In this document: piece after piece, positions 19,324 through 27,716 of the stretch
How positions within the stretch are numbered: position 1 is the first letter of the stretch
Layout: each line of letters opens with the position of its first letter
Origin: Gemmatimonadota bacterium
GTDB lineage: Bacteria; Gemmatimonadota; Gemmatimonadetes; Gemmatimonadales; Gemmatimonadaceae
Length of the DNA stretch: 64,000 nucleotides
Assembly (NCBI GenBank): GCA_016194585.1
Contig: JACQBG010000043.1
Location: 39,259 to 103,258, forward strand
Direction of reading: 5' to 3'
The notes under the pieces: model-generated
The model's input: only the letters and a program-made list of their open reading frames with translations
What the model was told of the DNA's origin: nothing
The model's database searches: none
Made by a program: the position numbers and the translations under genes

Positions 19324-19688
19324 TTCTTCTCCTGGCGCAGCGCCTGCTGGCGCTCGCGCTGCATCTGGTCGTAGATGGCCTGCTGCTGCGGCGTCAACAA
19401 CTTCGCGATCCGCTGCCGCGCTTCGCTGCTCACGGAATCGAGCGCGGGGCGGAGCGGCGCGAGGATCGAGTCCTGCCGGTGGTTGCGGTCGTCGTAGATG
19501 CGCGACGCCGAGTCGCGCTGCGCGGGCGAGAGGCCGAGCCGGTCGAACACGCGCTTGCGCATCGCCATCTGGTCCCACCACGCCGGCTGGGCGCGCACCA
19601 CCAGGCGGTCGATGGAGATGCCGATCGCGGCGCCGGCGAGCGCCGCGCCCAAGTAGAATGCGAGCGCGAGGCTCTTCGTCCGGGACAT
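19320..19688 (-). CDS. Spy/CnrX-like membrane-anchored periplasmic protein
   Basis: A 122-residue protein with an N-terminal hydrophobic anchor (about 7-26: LALAFYLGAALAGAAIGI) and an all-helical periplasmic part. The motif LGLSPAQRDSASRIYDDR and the later LLTPQQQAIYDQM match the LTxxQ repeats of the Spy/CpxP/ZraP/CnrX group. These proteins bind metals or misfolded proteins and report to regulators. It lies 12 bases after the anti-sigma-like gene and overlaps the TolC-like gene by ATGA. The order sigma factor, anti-sigma, periplasmic sensor resembles CnrYXH metal-sensing units. The metal ligand set is not obvious: His is scarce. Confidence 0.72.
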   Translation of the reverse strand: MSRTKSLALAFYLGAALAGAAIGISIDRLVVRAQPAWWDQMAMRKRVFDRLGLSPAQRDSASRIYDDRNHRQDSILAPLRPALDSVSSEARQRIAKLLTPQQQAIYDQMQRERQQALRQEKK

Positions 19689-19700
19689 GGCGTGCCTGGG

Positions 19701-20072
19701 CTAGTGGCCGGTGAGGATGCGGACGTTCGTCTGCTGCTCGGTCAACCGCTCGCGCGCGGCAAGCGTCGGCGCGTCGATCGTCGTCGGGTCGACCACCGTC
19801 TCGTACTCGGCGCGCGCCATCTGCGTCTGCGTACGGAGCAACAGCGTACCGGCGACGATCACGGCGATGCCCGCGGCGACGAGGCCCACGCGCAGCCATG
19901 CGGCCGGCACGGCCCACCACGCGTCCCCGTCCTCCGACGCCAACCGGTCGAGGATCCGGCGCTCGAGGAAGCTCCAATACGCCGTATCCGACGGTGGCGC
20001 GTAGATCGCGCGCAGCGTCTGGGTCAGCTCGTCGTCGCGCACGAGCTCGAGGTTGCGGATGTCGTCCGTCAT
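19701..20072 (-). CDS. Small single-span membrane protein, putative anti-sigma factor
   Basis: A 123-residue protein. The N-terminal ~55 residues are acidic and helical (TDDIRNLELVRDDELTQTLR, then SFLERRILDRLA). One membrane helix follows at about 60-81 (LRVGLVAAGIAVIVAGTLLL), and then a short periplasmic tail. No zinc HxxxCxxC motif is present. Its ATG overlaps the ECF sigma gene stop (ATGA), the usual arrangement for an anti-sigma factor. I infer the role from topology and context; no sequence family is recognisable. Confidence 0.65.
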   Translation of the reverse strand: MTDDIRNLELVRDDELTQTLRAIYAPPSDTAYWSFLERRILDRLASEDGDAWWAVPAAWLRVGLVAAGIAVIVAGTLLLRTQTQMARAEYETVVDPTTIDAPTLAARERLTEQQTNVRILTGH

Positions 20073-20674
20073 AGTTCGCTCCTCACTGATCCGAGCACGG
20101 CACGCAGGGCCGAGCGCGCGTAATGCAGGTCCGACCGGGCCGTCCCCTCGGGAATTCCGAGCATCCGGCCGATCTCCGCGTGCCGAAAACCTTCCACGTC
20201 ATGCAACACGATCACGGCGCGCTGCCGCGCCGGCAGCTGCCCCAGCGCCGCCTCCAACCGGTGGCGCAGTTCGCTGCTCTCCGCCGGATCGCGGAACGGC
20301 GAAGCCACCGTCTCCGGCAACTCGTCCGCGTCGCGTACCTTGCGCCGCCGCGTGATGTCGAGCGCCGCGTTCGCGACGATCCGATGCAACCACGCGCCGA
20401 ACGCCTGGTCCGGCAGGAACCGGTGGAGGGCACGGTACGCGTGCAGGAATGCTTCCTGCACCGCGTCCTCCGCGTCCTCGTGGTTCACGACGATGGCGCG
20501 AGCCACCGCGTACGCGCGTCGCTGGTGCGTGCGCACCAACTGGGAGAACGCCTCGCGTTCTCCCCGCTGGGCTGCCAGCACCAGCGCCCGTTCGTCGGAC
20601 GGCAGGTCAGCCACGGCCGGAGCCATCGCTGCCTGCCACCGGCGATCCCTCTGCGGACGCGCCACGGCGGTCAT
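20069..20674 (-). CDS. ECF-type RNA polymerase sigma factor
   Basis: A 201-residue sigma-70 family factor. Region 2 is seen around VRTHQRRAYAVARAI, then DAEDAVQEAFLHAYRAL and FGAWLHRIVANAALD. Region 4 shows LPARQRAVIVLHDVEGFRHA and GIPEGTARSDLHYARSAL. A basic N-terminal extension of about 25 residues precedes region 2. It is the first gene of a six-gene unit (sigma, anti-sigma-like, Spy-like, TolC-like, adaptor, permease), which it probably transcribes itself. Upstream I see no obvious ECF -35 GGAAC motif. Expected to be freed when its membrane partner is inactivated. Confidence 0.92.
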   Translation of the reverse strand: MTAVARPQRDRRWQAAMAPAVADLPSDERALVLAAQRGEREAFSQLVRTHQRRAYAVARAIVVNHEDAEDAVQEAFLHAYRALHRFLPDQAFGAWLHRIVANAALDITRRRKVRDADELPETVASPFRDPAESSELRHRLEAALGQLPARQRAVIVLHDVEGFRHAEIGRMLGIPEGTARSDLHYARSALRAVLGSVRSEL

Positions 20675-20748
20675 GCCATTGCCTCACCAGTCACACTCCA
20701 AGTACGCGGTCTCGGGTCCGACCGTTGGGCATCGCGCCGAGGGGGGCG

Positions 20749-21348
20749 TCACGGCGCGACGGGGCCCGCGAGTCCCAACAGCGCCGCGCGCGCGCGCATC
20801 GCCTCGATCACGAAGGTGATGTGCGCGTCCAGATCGACCTCGAGTTCCGCGGCGCCGAGGAGCACGTCCTCCCGGTTCACGCCGCGCGCGAAGGCCTTGT
20901 CCTTCATCTTCTTCTTGACACTCGAGACCTCGAGATCGTTCACGCTCCGGGAGGGACGGACCAGCGCGCAGGCCGTCACCATGCCGCACAGCTCGTCGAC
21001 GGCGAACAGCGCGCGCGCCATCCGCGTCGTCCGCGCCACGCCGGTGTAGTCGGCGTGCCCGAGGATCGCGTCGAGCACGTCCTCCGGGTAGCCGAGCGAC
21101 CGGAGCAGGCGCACCCCCTCGGCCGGGTGCTCGGCATCGGCCGCGCGCTCCGCGTTCGGGAACCGCTCGTAGTCGAAGTCGTGCATCAACCCGGCGAGCC
21201 CCCAGCGCTCCACGTCCTCGCCGAACCGCTCGGCGTAGGCGCGCATGGCGCCCTCGACGGCGAGCATGTGCTTCCGCAGTGAATCGCTGGCGGTCCACTC
21301 TTCCATGAGGGCGAGCGCGTCGGCCCGCGTCGGGAGCGCGTGGGGCAT
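20749..21348 (-). CDS. HD-domain phosphohydrolase-like protein
   Basis: A 199-residue soluble protein. The metal-site motifs of the HD superfamily are visible: H27 (LRKHMLAVE), H56-D57 (LAGLMHDFDYERF), H in DAEHPAEG and H in ILGHADYTG. Family members hydrolyse nucleotides or other phosphate esters; similar stand-alone HDIG proteins are widespread and mostly uncharacterised. I chose ATG 21348 (MPHALPTR) over an earlier ATG at 21390. It precedes the ECF sigma gene by 74 bases on the same strand, but a link with that unit is not shown. Confidence 0.78.
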   Translation of the reverse strand: MPHALPTRADALALMEEWTASDSLRKHMLAVEGAMRAYAERFGEDVERWGLAGLMHDFDYERFPNAERAADAEHPAEGVRLLRSLGYPEDVLDAILGHADYTGVARTTRMARALFAVDELCGMVTACALVRPSRSVNDLEVSSVKKKMKDKAFARGVNREDVLLGAAELEVDLDAHITFVIEAMRARAALLGLAGPVAP

Positions 21349-21439
21349 GGGGACCGGGGAAAGGCGTGGATGGACCGGGCCGCTCCGCACCAGATCATCC
21401 GTCCGTGGTTCGCGACAGCAGCGGTCGGCGTCGTGGAGC

Positions 21440-21471
21440 GGCCGGCGGGAACCGGGAATCTAGCGCCGGCC
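21440..21471. terminator. Possible hairpin after the EmrB-like gene
   Basis: GGCCGGCG (21440-21447) and CGCCGGCC (21464-21471) are complementary with a 16-base loop. They lie just past the end of the EmrB-like gene (stop at 21475) and could end the drug-efflux operon. There is no T run, so this is weak. Confidence 0.3.
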
Positions 21472-21474
21472 CGT

Positions 21475-23073
21475 TCAGTGCGCGTCGGCCTGGGCCGTGA
21501 TGCGGCCGCGGCCGGTGCGCCACAGCGCCATCAACGGGATCGCCGCCAGCAGGGCGAGCCCGCTGAGCAGGTAGATCCGCGAGAAGGCGAGGACGCTCGC
21601 CTGCGCGCCGATCGTGCGGTCGAGGATCGCGTACGCACCTTGCTTCGCGACGAACGGGTTCATGCCGTGCGCGGCGAGTCCGCGGCGGAACGTCTCGAGA
21701 CGGGCGAGCGCGTCGGGGGTCGTCACCGAGAGATGCTCGGTGAGCACGGCCTTCTTCTCCTTGGTGAACCGCGAGAGCATCGTCGCCATCACGGCGATCC
21801 CCACCGAACCGCCGAGCTGCCGCATCAGGTTGAACAGTCCAGTCCCCTGCGCGAGGTCGCGCGGCGCCACCTCGGCGAGCGCGATGCTGTTGAGCGGGAT
21901 GAAGATCAGCCCGAGCGCGACCCCGCGGATGACGAGCGGCCAGAACACGTCGTCCTTCCCGCTGTCGAGCGAGAGTCCGGCGAGCTGCCACATGCACACG
22001 GCGAAGAGCACGGCGCCGACCACGATCACCGGGCGCCCGTCGGGGATGACGCGCAGCTTGCGCCCGAGGATCGCCATCGTGAACGCCGAGGCGATGGCGC
22101 CCGGGAGGATCACCATGCCGGTCTGGTTCGCGGTGAAGTTGTGCAGCTGCTGCAGGAACACCGGCAGCACGAACACGCTGCCGAAGAGCGCGAAGCCGAG
22201 CAGCGCGCCCATCACCACGCCGGTCGCGAGTTGCCGGTCGCGCAGGATGTGGAAGTCGATCACCGGCTCGTCGGTGCTCAATTCGTGCAGCACGAGCCAG
22301 ACGAACGAGACGAGCGAGACGATGCCGAGCGACGTCACGAACGGCGACTCGAACCAGTCGTACCGCTCACCGCGTTCGAGCATCCACTGCAGCGAGCCGA
22401 CGGCCACCGTCATGAGGCCGATGCCGAGCCAGTCGACCTTCTCGGCGCGCTCCTGGTGGATGGAATCGCGCACGTACGACCAGGTGAGCACGGCCGCGAC
22501 GATGCCGAGGGGCAGGTTGATGTAGAAGATCCAGGGCCAGTTCCAGTTGTCGACGATGAAGCCGCCGAGCGTGGGGCCGAGCGTCGGGCCGACCATCACC
22601 CCCACGCCGAACATCGCCTGCCCGATGCCCACCTCGTGGGGCGGGAACGCCTCCCACAACGTGGACTGCGCGGTGGAGAGCAGGGCGCCGCCGCCGATCC
22701 CCTGCACGACGCGCCACAGCACGAGTCCCTGGAGCGTCGTCGCGGCGCCGCAGAACATCGAGGCGACGATGAACAGCAGGATCGACCCCGTGAGGTAGCG
22801 GCGCCGGCCGAAATAGGCCGACAGCCACGACGACATCGGGATGACGATGACGTTCGCGATGATGTACCCGACGCTCACCCACGAGATCTCGTCGAGCGTC
22901 GCGCCGAGGTTCCCCATCATGTGCGGGATGGCGACGTTCACGATCGACGTGTCGACGAGCTCGAGCGTCGCCGCGAGTGTCACGGCGATGGCGATGAGGT
23001 ACTTGTAGCGGTATCGGTCGGCGTCGTCGACCGCCGCCGCGGTCGACGCGGCGGAAAGCACGGCGGTGGCCAT
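21475..23073 (-). CDS. DHA2-family MFS drug transporter (EmrB-like)
   Basis: A 532-residue inner-membrane protein with about 14 hydrophobic segments, normal for DHA2/EmrB antiporters. The family motifs LVDTSIVNVAIPHM in helix 1 and RVVQGIGGGALL are present, as is the motif C-like VMVGPTLGPTLGGFIVDNWN. It should export drugs or other amphipathic compounds using the proton gradient. It follows the EmrA-like adaptor by 7 bases in an operon with a TolC-like gene and a TetR regulator. The substrate cannot be predicted. Confidence 0.93.
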   Translation of the reverse strand: MATAVLSAASTAAAVDDADRYRYKYLIAIAVTLAATLELVDTSIVNVAIPHMMGNLGATLDEISWVSVGYIIANVIVIPMSSWLSAYFGRRRYLTGSILLFIVASMFCGAATTLQGLVLWRVVQGIGGGALLSTAQSTLWEAFPPHEVGIGQAMFGVGVMVGPTLGPTLGGFIVDNWNWPWIFYINLPLGIVAAVLTWSYVRDSIHQERAEKVDWLGIGLMTVAVGSLQWMLERGERYDWFESPFVTSLGIVSLVSFVWLVLHELSTDEPVIDFHILRDRQLATGVVMGALLGFALFGSVFVLPVFLQQLHNFTANQTGMVILPGAIASAFTMAILGRKLRVIPDGRPVIVVGAVLFAVCMWQLAGLSLDSGKDDVFWPLVIRGVALGLIFIPLNSIALAEVAPRDLAQGTGLFNLMRQLGGSVGIAVMATMLSRFTKEKKAVLTEHLSVTTPDALARLETFRRGLAAHGMNPFVAKQGAYAILDRTIGAQASVLAFSRIYLLSGLALLAAIPLMALWRTGRGRITAQADAH

Positions 23074-23080
23074 CAGCGGA

Positions 23081-24157
23081 TCACTGCGTGGCGATGTGCA
23101 CGGTGACGCTCATCCCCGGACGCAGCGGACGCCCGGCGCCGCACCCCTTCGTCACCTGCACCCGCACCGGCACGCGCTGCACGACCTTCGTGAAGTTGCC
23201 GGTCGAGTTGTCGGGGGGCAGCAGCGCGAACCGCGCGCCCGTCGCCGCGCTCAGGCTCTCCACCTTCCCCTCGGCGTCGCAGCCGGGGTAGGAATCGACC
23301 TCGATCGCCGCGATCTGGCCGACCTTCACGTCGGCGAGCTGCGTCTCCTTCAGGTTGGCGCTGATGTACACGCTCGTGTCGGCGACGATCGTGAGCAGCG
23401 GCTGTCCCGGCTGCACGAGTTGCCCGACCTCGACCTGCTTGCGGCTCACCGACCCGGTCACCGGCGCCACGACGTGCGTGTACGAGAGCTGCAGCGCGGC
23501 GTTCTCCCTGGCGGCGCGGGCGCCGGCGAGGCGCGCCTGCGCGAGCTTCTCCCCGGCCTGCGCGCCGGCGAGCTGCGCCGTCGCGGCGGCGGCCTGCCGC
23601 TCCGCGGCCACGAGCGCGGCGTTCGCCTGGTCGAACGCCGCCTGCGACGCGTCGAGCTGCTGCCGCGACACGATCTGCTTCGCCACGAGTTCCTTCATGC
23701 GGGCGAGGTCGGCCGACGCCTTCGCCTGCGCGGCCCGCGCCGACTGGATCTGCGCGTCGATCACGAGCCGCTGGCTCTGCGCGCCGCTCACCGCGGCCTG
23801 CGCCTGGCCGGCGCCGCCCTTGTCGCCCGCCGCCGCGGCCGCCGCGGCGAGCTCCGCCTCGGCCTGCGCGAGACGCACCTGGTACTCGCTGCTGTCGATC
23901 TGCACGAGCAGGTCGCCGCTCTTCACGAGCTGGTTCTCGACGGGACGCACCGCCGTCACGAAGCCGCCGACCTTGGCGAGCACGGGCACGATCGTGCCGT
24001 CGACCTGCGCGTTGTCGGTGGTGACGTGCACCCGGTTGTAGAGGATCGTCTTGCCGCCCCAGAGGAGGGCGGCGATGGCCGCGACGGCGAGCACGGGAAG
24101 CGCCTTGTTGCGCGAGCCGCCGGCGGCGGGCGTATCGGGATTCATCGGGGAAGCCAT
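23081..24157 (-). CDS. HlyD-family membrane fusion protein (EmrA-like)
   Basis: A 358-residue adaptor with one N-terminal membrane helix (about 23-43: VLAVAAIAALLWGGKTIL), a lipoyl domain, an extended Ala/Gln-rich coiled-coil hairpin and a second lipoyl half with APVTGSVSRKQVEVGQLVQP. It ends with a conserved VPVRVQVTKG and a short beta domain. It should connect the EmrB-like transporter to the TolC-like channel. Gap of 34 bases to the upstream TolC-like gene and 7 to the downstream transporter. Nothing unusual. Confidence 0.9.
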   Translation of the reverse strand: MASPMNPDTPAAGGSRNKALPVLAVAAIAALLWGGKTILYNRVHVTTDNAQVDGTIVPVLAKVGGFVTAVRPVENQLVKSGDLLVQIDSSEYQVRLAQAEAELAAAAAAAGDKGGAGQAQAAVSGAQSQRLVIDAQIQSARAAQAKASADLARMKELVAKQIVSRQQLDASQAAFDQANAALVAAERQAAAATAQLAGAQAGEKLAQARLAGARAARENAALQLSYTHVVAPVTGSVSRKQVEVGQLVQPGQPLLTIVADTSVYISANLKETQLADVKVGQIAAIEVDSYPGCDAEGKVESLSAATGARFALLPPDNSTGNFTKVVQRVPVRVQVTKGCGAGRPLRPGMSVTVHIATQ

Positions 24158-24191
24158 GGGGTCTATGGTCTCAGCGAAGGGAGGAGTCGGG

Positions 24192-25541
24192 TCAGGGAAG
24201 TTCGGTGACGGTGCCCTGCGCGCGGCCGAGCGAGACCCGCGCGGCCTGCAACGCGGCGCGGGCGTCCACGACCTGCGCGCGCGCGGCGTTCAGCGCGAGT
24301 GACGCGGTGATCGCGTCGGCGTTGCCCGACACGCCCGCGCGGAAGCGGTCGCGGGCCTGCGCCAGTTCCTGCTCGGCGAGCGTGAAGCGCTCGTCGGCCG
24401 CCGCGAGTTGCTCGCGCGCGGCGTCGAGGTCGAGCAGCGCGGCGCGCACGTCGGCCGCCGCCTGCTGCGCGAGGTCGCGACGACGCACGTCGAGCTCGCG
24501 CAGCGCGGCACGCTGTTCGTCCATGCGCCCGTCGCGGCGGAAGCCGTCGAACACCGGCACGCTCAGCTCGATGCCCCAGTTGTACGTGCTCAACAAGTGC
24601 TGCGTCGCCTTGCCCGTCGAACCCTGGTCGGCGAACAGCGAGAGCGCGGGGAGCACCTCGGCGCGGATCGCGTCGAGCTGCCGCTCCGCGGCCGTCGTCT
24701 GGTCGCCGATCGCGAGCAGGTCGCTCCGCGTGCGCGTCGCGCGCGCCACCGCGTCGGCCTCGGCCGGCGGCGTCACGGCGATCGGGAGCGCGAAGAGCGA
24801 ATCGGTGAGCGTCACCGGCGTGCCCAGCGGGAGTCCGAGCGCGCGCGTGAGGTCGAGCGTCGCGCGGCTGCGCTCGGCGCGCGCCGCGATGAGCTGGCTG
24901 TGCATCACCGAGAGCTGCGACTGCGCGCGCGTCACGTCGAGCGCGATCCCCGTGCCCGCCGTGACCTGCTCGCGCGCGATCGCCAGCAACTCGGCGGCGA
25001 GCGACGAGTCGGCGAGGCGCGCGCCGACCTGCGCGTCGGCCCGCAACGCGCGGACGTACAGCGTGGCCGCCGCGGCGGCGGCCTGCTGCGACGCGATGCC
25101 GGCATCGGTGCCGACCGCCGTGACGACGGCCTTCGCGGCGCGCAGGCGGGCGAACGAGCCGGGGTCGTAGATGTTCTGCCGCACGACGCCGCGCAGGTCC
25201 CAGGTCTTCACCGGACCGAGCACCTGGCCGTTGGGATCGAACAGCGAGCGCCCGGTCGCCGGGTCGTCGAACGAGATGCCGAAGCTCGCGCTGTTGAACG
25301 TGTGCTCGTTGTCGAGCGCCACCGCCGAGACGTTGGGGAGGAACTCGGCGCGCCGCTGGCGCACCCGCGCCTCGGCCTGGGCGATGCGCTGCCGGGCGGC
25401 CTGCGGCGCGGCGTTCCGCTCGGCGGCGAGCCGCGCGGCGCCGCCGAGCGAGAGGGCGATGGGCTCCTGCGCGACGGCGGCGGTCCCGGCGAGGAACGCG
25501 AGCGCGACGGCGCTTCGGAGGACGGCGGATGTGGTCATCAT
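24192..25541 (-). CDS. TolC-family outer membrane efflux protein (second copy)
   Basis: A 449-residue protein with a signal peptide ending AVAQEP (about 24). Two long helical repeats are rich in Ala, Arg and Gln, with QAEARVRQRRAEFLPNVSAV in the first half and RFRAGVSGNADAITASLALN in the second, as in TolC-like proteins. It should form the exit duct for the adjacent EmrAB-like pump. Its ATG overlaps the TetR gene stop (ATGA), so expression is coupled to the regulator. It is clearly different from the TolC-like protein at 18016-19323. Confidence 0.9.
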   Translation of the reverse strand: MMTTSAVLRSAVALAFLAGTAAVAQEPIALSLGGAARLAAERNAAPQAARQRIAQAEARVRQRRAEFLPNVSAVALDNEHTFNSASFGISFDDPATGRSLFDPNGQVLGPVKTWDLRGVVRQNIYDPGSFARLRAAKAVVTAVGTDAGIASQQAAAAAATLYVRALRADAQVGARLADSSLAAELLAIAREQVTAGTGIALDVTRAQSQLSVMHSQLIAARAERSRATLDLTRALGLPLGTPVTLTDSLFALPIAVTPPAEADAVARATRTRSDLLAIGDQTTAAERQLDAIRAEVLPALSLFADQGSTGKATQHLLSTYNWGIELSVPVFDGFRRDGRMDEQRAALRELDVRRRDLAQQAAADVRAALLDLDAAREQLAAADERFTLAEQELAQARDRFRAGVSGNADAITASLALNAARAQVVDARAALQAARVSLGRAQGTVTELP

Positions 25542-26197
25542 AGGGCGGCGTGGGACGGTGCGCAGGGGCGAAGGGCGTGAAGGACGAAGTCGACGATGTC
25601 GTCGATGCGGTCGGCGCGCGGCCGCACCGCGGAGAGCGTCTCGGGCATCGGCGCCTCGGACCAGAGGACGTGGGTCAGCAGGATCGCCTTGATCATCGAG
25701 ATCGCGACGACGGGCTCGATCGTGCGGAACTCGCCGCTGGCGACCCCGCGGCGCAGGATGTCGCCGAGGACGTGGTTCGACTTGGCGATCGCCTCGTCGA
25801 AGTAGAAGGCGGCGAGGTCGGGATACTTGGGGAGTTCGGTGAGCACGAGCCGCACCCAGCCAGCGGTGCCGGGACGCTCGAAGCGCGCCCAGTGGACGCG
25901 GAGATAGCGCTCGATCTGGTCCGCCGCGTTCCCGCCGGTCACCTCGCGCTCGAGCTCGGCGATCGCGGGGACGAGCAGCTGGCGCACGACCTCACGGAAG
26001 AGCTCTTCCTTGCTCTGGAAGTAGAGGTAGATCGTGCCCTTCGAGACGCCGGCGTGCGTGGCGATCTCCTCGAGCTTCGCGCCGGCGATCCCGTACTCGC
26101 CGAACACCTCGATGGCGGCGAGCAGGATCTGTCGCGGCCGCTCCTCGGGGAGTCGCCGCCATCTCGGGTCGTGGGGATGGATTTCGGGCTCGGACAT
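25538..26197 (-). CDS. TetR/AcrR-family repressor of the efflux operon
   Basis: A 219-residue regulator. The N-terminal DNA-binding part (about 20-65) shows RPRQILLAAIEVFGEYGIAG and IATHAGVSKGTIYLYFQSKE, the TetR helix-turn-helix. A helical ligand-binding domain follows. It is the first gene of the operon and overlaps the TolC-like gene by ATGA. Palindromic sites lie immediately upstream, so it probably represses its own operon until a drug binds. Divergent control is unlikely because the next gene runs in the same direction and ends there. Confidence 0.93.
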   Translation of the reverse strand: MSEPEIHPHDPRWRRLPEERPRQILLAAIEVFGEYGIAGAKLEEIATHAGVSKGTIYLYFQSKEELFREVVRQLLVPAIAELEREVTGGNAADQIERYLRVHWARFERPGTAGWVRLVLTELPKYPDLAAFYFDEAIAKSNHVLGDILRRGVASGEFRTIEPVVAISMIKAILLTHVLWSEAPMPETLSAVRPRADRIDDIVDFVLHALRPCAPSHAAL

Positions 26198-26202
26198 TTA
26201 TA

Positions 26203-26220
26203 TGACTGAACGGTCAGTCA
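26203..26220. promoter_or_regulatory. TetR-type operator
   Basis: TGACTGA (26203-26209) and TCAGTCA (26214-26220) form a perfect 7-bp inverted repeat around ACGG, starting 6 bases upstream of the TetR ATG. This is the TGACTGA-type palindrome common for TetR/AcrR repressors and should block the efflux operon promoter. Confidence 0.75.
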
Positions 26221-26234
26221 CTTGTAAGGGTTTC

Positions 26235-26255
26235 AAAAAGCGGGGTTTATCCCGC
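26235..26255 (-). terminator. Intrinsic terminator of the CHASE3 histidine kinase gene
   Basis: Read on the minus strand, a GCGGG/CCCGC stem with a 6-base loop (26255-26240) is followed by TTTTT (26239-26235). It lies about 33 bases past the histidine kinase stop and before the TetR gene, so it separates the two units. Confidence 0.65.
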
Positions 26256-26273
26256 GGCCTACAAATAACCGTT

Positions 26274-26281
26274 CGTTCAGT
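26274..26281. promoter_or_regulatory. Second partial TetR operator-like half site
   Basis: CGTTCAGT (reverse complement ACTGAACG) repeats the 8-mer found in the operator at 26203-26220; the sequence around it, ACCGTTCGTTCAGT, is an imperfect repeat. It lies about 55 bases further upstream and may be a secondary binding site. Confidence 0.4.
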
Positions 26282-26287
26282 AAGTTG

Positions 26288-27685
26288 TCAAGCGGTGTCG
26301 CGTGCGACCGGCAGATCGAAGATGAACTCGCTCCCCTGGTCCGGCTCCGACTCGACCCGCACGCGCGACCCGAGCAGTTCGGCGGCGCGTTGCGCGATGG
26401 GGAGGCCGATGCCGCTCCCGGAGTGGGTCTCGGGCTCGAGTCGCTCGAAGAGGCCGAAGATGCGCGCGTGGTAGTCGCGCAGGATCCCGATCCCCTCGTC
26501 GCGCACGACGATCTGCACGCGGCCGTCGGCGGGGCGCGTGCCGATGTAGACGCTCGGCGCCTTCCCGGGCTTGCTGAACGCGATCGCGTTGTCGACGAGC
26601 TGCGTGAGCACCCATTCGACGAGGCGGGGGTCGCCGATCACCGCCGGCATCGGCGACTGCACGGTGACGGTGGCGTTCGTGGCGGCGAGCCGCGGCGCCA
26701 GCTCGCGCAGGACGCGCCGCACCACGTCCTCGAGCGGCACGCGCTCGTGGGCGGCCTCGTAGCCGACGAGTTCGGCGTAGGTGCGCAGGTCGGACACGAT
26801 GCGACTCATCCGTGAGGCACCGTGCGACAGGCGGTCGATCGCGTCGCGCCGCTCCGTCGTGAATCCCTCCGCGTTCCGCGCCACGGTCGACGCGGCGGCC
26901 TGCACGTCGTGGAGCGGCGCCTGCATGCGTTCGGAGGCGGCGAAGAGGAGCTGCTCGAGCTGCCGGTTCGCGACGTCGAGTTGGAGTGCCCGCTCGGCGA
27001 GCAGCCGGTCGGACTCGTGCCGTTGGAGCGCGGCGCGCAGCGAGCGGCGCCACGCGAGGAAGAAGAGCACCATGGCGATGGCGAAGCCGGCGCTCAGCGT
27101 GAACTCCGACACCAGCTCGGTGAGTTCGGCGCGCCCCTCGCGCCCGACGAGGAGACTGCGTTCGTTCGCGAGCAGCAGGTTCAGCTCGTTCCGCAGGTTG
27201 CGCGCGTCGGCGTCGGTGGGGAGGAGTTCGGAGCGGTCGGTCGCCCCCCGCGAGACGTCCTCGATGGACGCCGCCATGCGGTCGAGGCGCCGGGCCGCCG
27301 CGCGCGTGAGCGCCTGCACCCGCTCCTGGGTCTCCGGCGGCGACGTCTCGGTGAAGAGCGTGAGGTCGTCGAGCAAGTCTTCGGCGTGGTCGCGCGCCGA
27401 CTTGTACTGATAGACGAAGCTGCTGTCGTTCGAGAGCGAGAAGCCGCGGCGCGCCGAGCCGGCCTTGGTCAGTTCGCCGTCGATGCCGGTGATGGTGTTC
27501 AGCACCTCGCTCGATCGGATCACGAGCGCCGCCTCGTTGCGCAGTCGCCGGATCGCCGCGAACGCCACGAGTCCGGCCGCGCCGAGGATCGCCAGTCCGA
27601 GGACGAAGAATCGCCACGCGGTCGGAGGGAACTCGGTCGAACTCGCGAAGAGGCGGCGCGGCGACGATGCCATGGCGGAGAACAT
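26288..27685 (-). CDS. CHASE3-type membrane histidine kinase homologue lacking the usual phospho-acceptor His
   Basis: A 465-residue membrane protein. Helices at about 25-45 and 197-213 flank a helical extracytoplasmic CHASE3-like domain (SARRGFSLSNDSSFVYQY). A DHp-like region and an ATPase domain with VDNAIAFS, DEGIGI and GSGIGLPI follow. In the DHp helix the usual ASHDLQxPL reads ASERMQAPL, so Glu252 sits where the phosphorylated His belongs. The ATP site looks intact. It follows ccoS by 31 bases on the same strand and may be co-transcribed with the oxidase assembly genes. It could be a pseudo-kinase, or could use H259 in PLHDV. ATG 27673 is an alternative start. Confidence 0.82.
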   Translation of the reverse strand: MFSAMASSPRRLFASSTEFPPTAWRFFVLGLAILGAAGLVAFAAIRRLRNEAALVIRSSEVLNTITGIDGELTKAGSARRGFSLSNDSSFVYQYKSARDHAEDLLDDLTLFTETSPPETQERVQALTRAAARRLDRMAASIEDVSRGATDRSELLPTDADARNLRNELNLLLANERSLLVGREGRAELTELVSEFTLSAGFAIAMVLFFLAWRRSLRAALQRHESDRLLAERALQLDVANRQLEQLLFAASERMQAPLHDVQAAASTVARNAEGFTTERRDAIDRLSHGASRMSRIVSDLRTYAELVGYEAAHERVPLEDVVRRVLRELAPRLAATNATVTVQSPMPAVIGDPRLVEWVLTQLVDNAIAFSKPGKAPSVYIGTRPADGRVQIVVRDEGIGILRDYHARIFGLFERLEPETHSGSGIGLPIAQRAAELLGSRVRVESEPDQGSEFIFDLPVARDTA

Positions 27686-27716
27686 ATCGCGCGCGCTGCC
27701 GATGCGCAGCGCGCGC

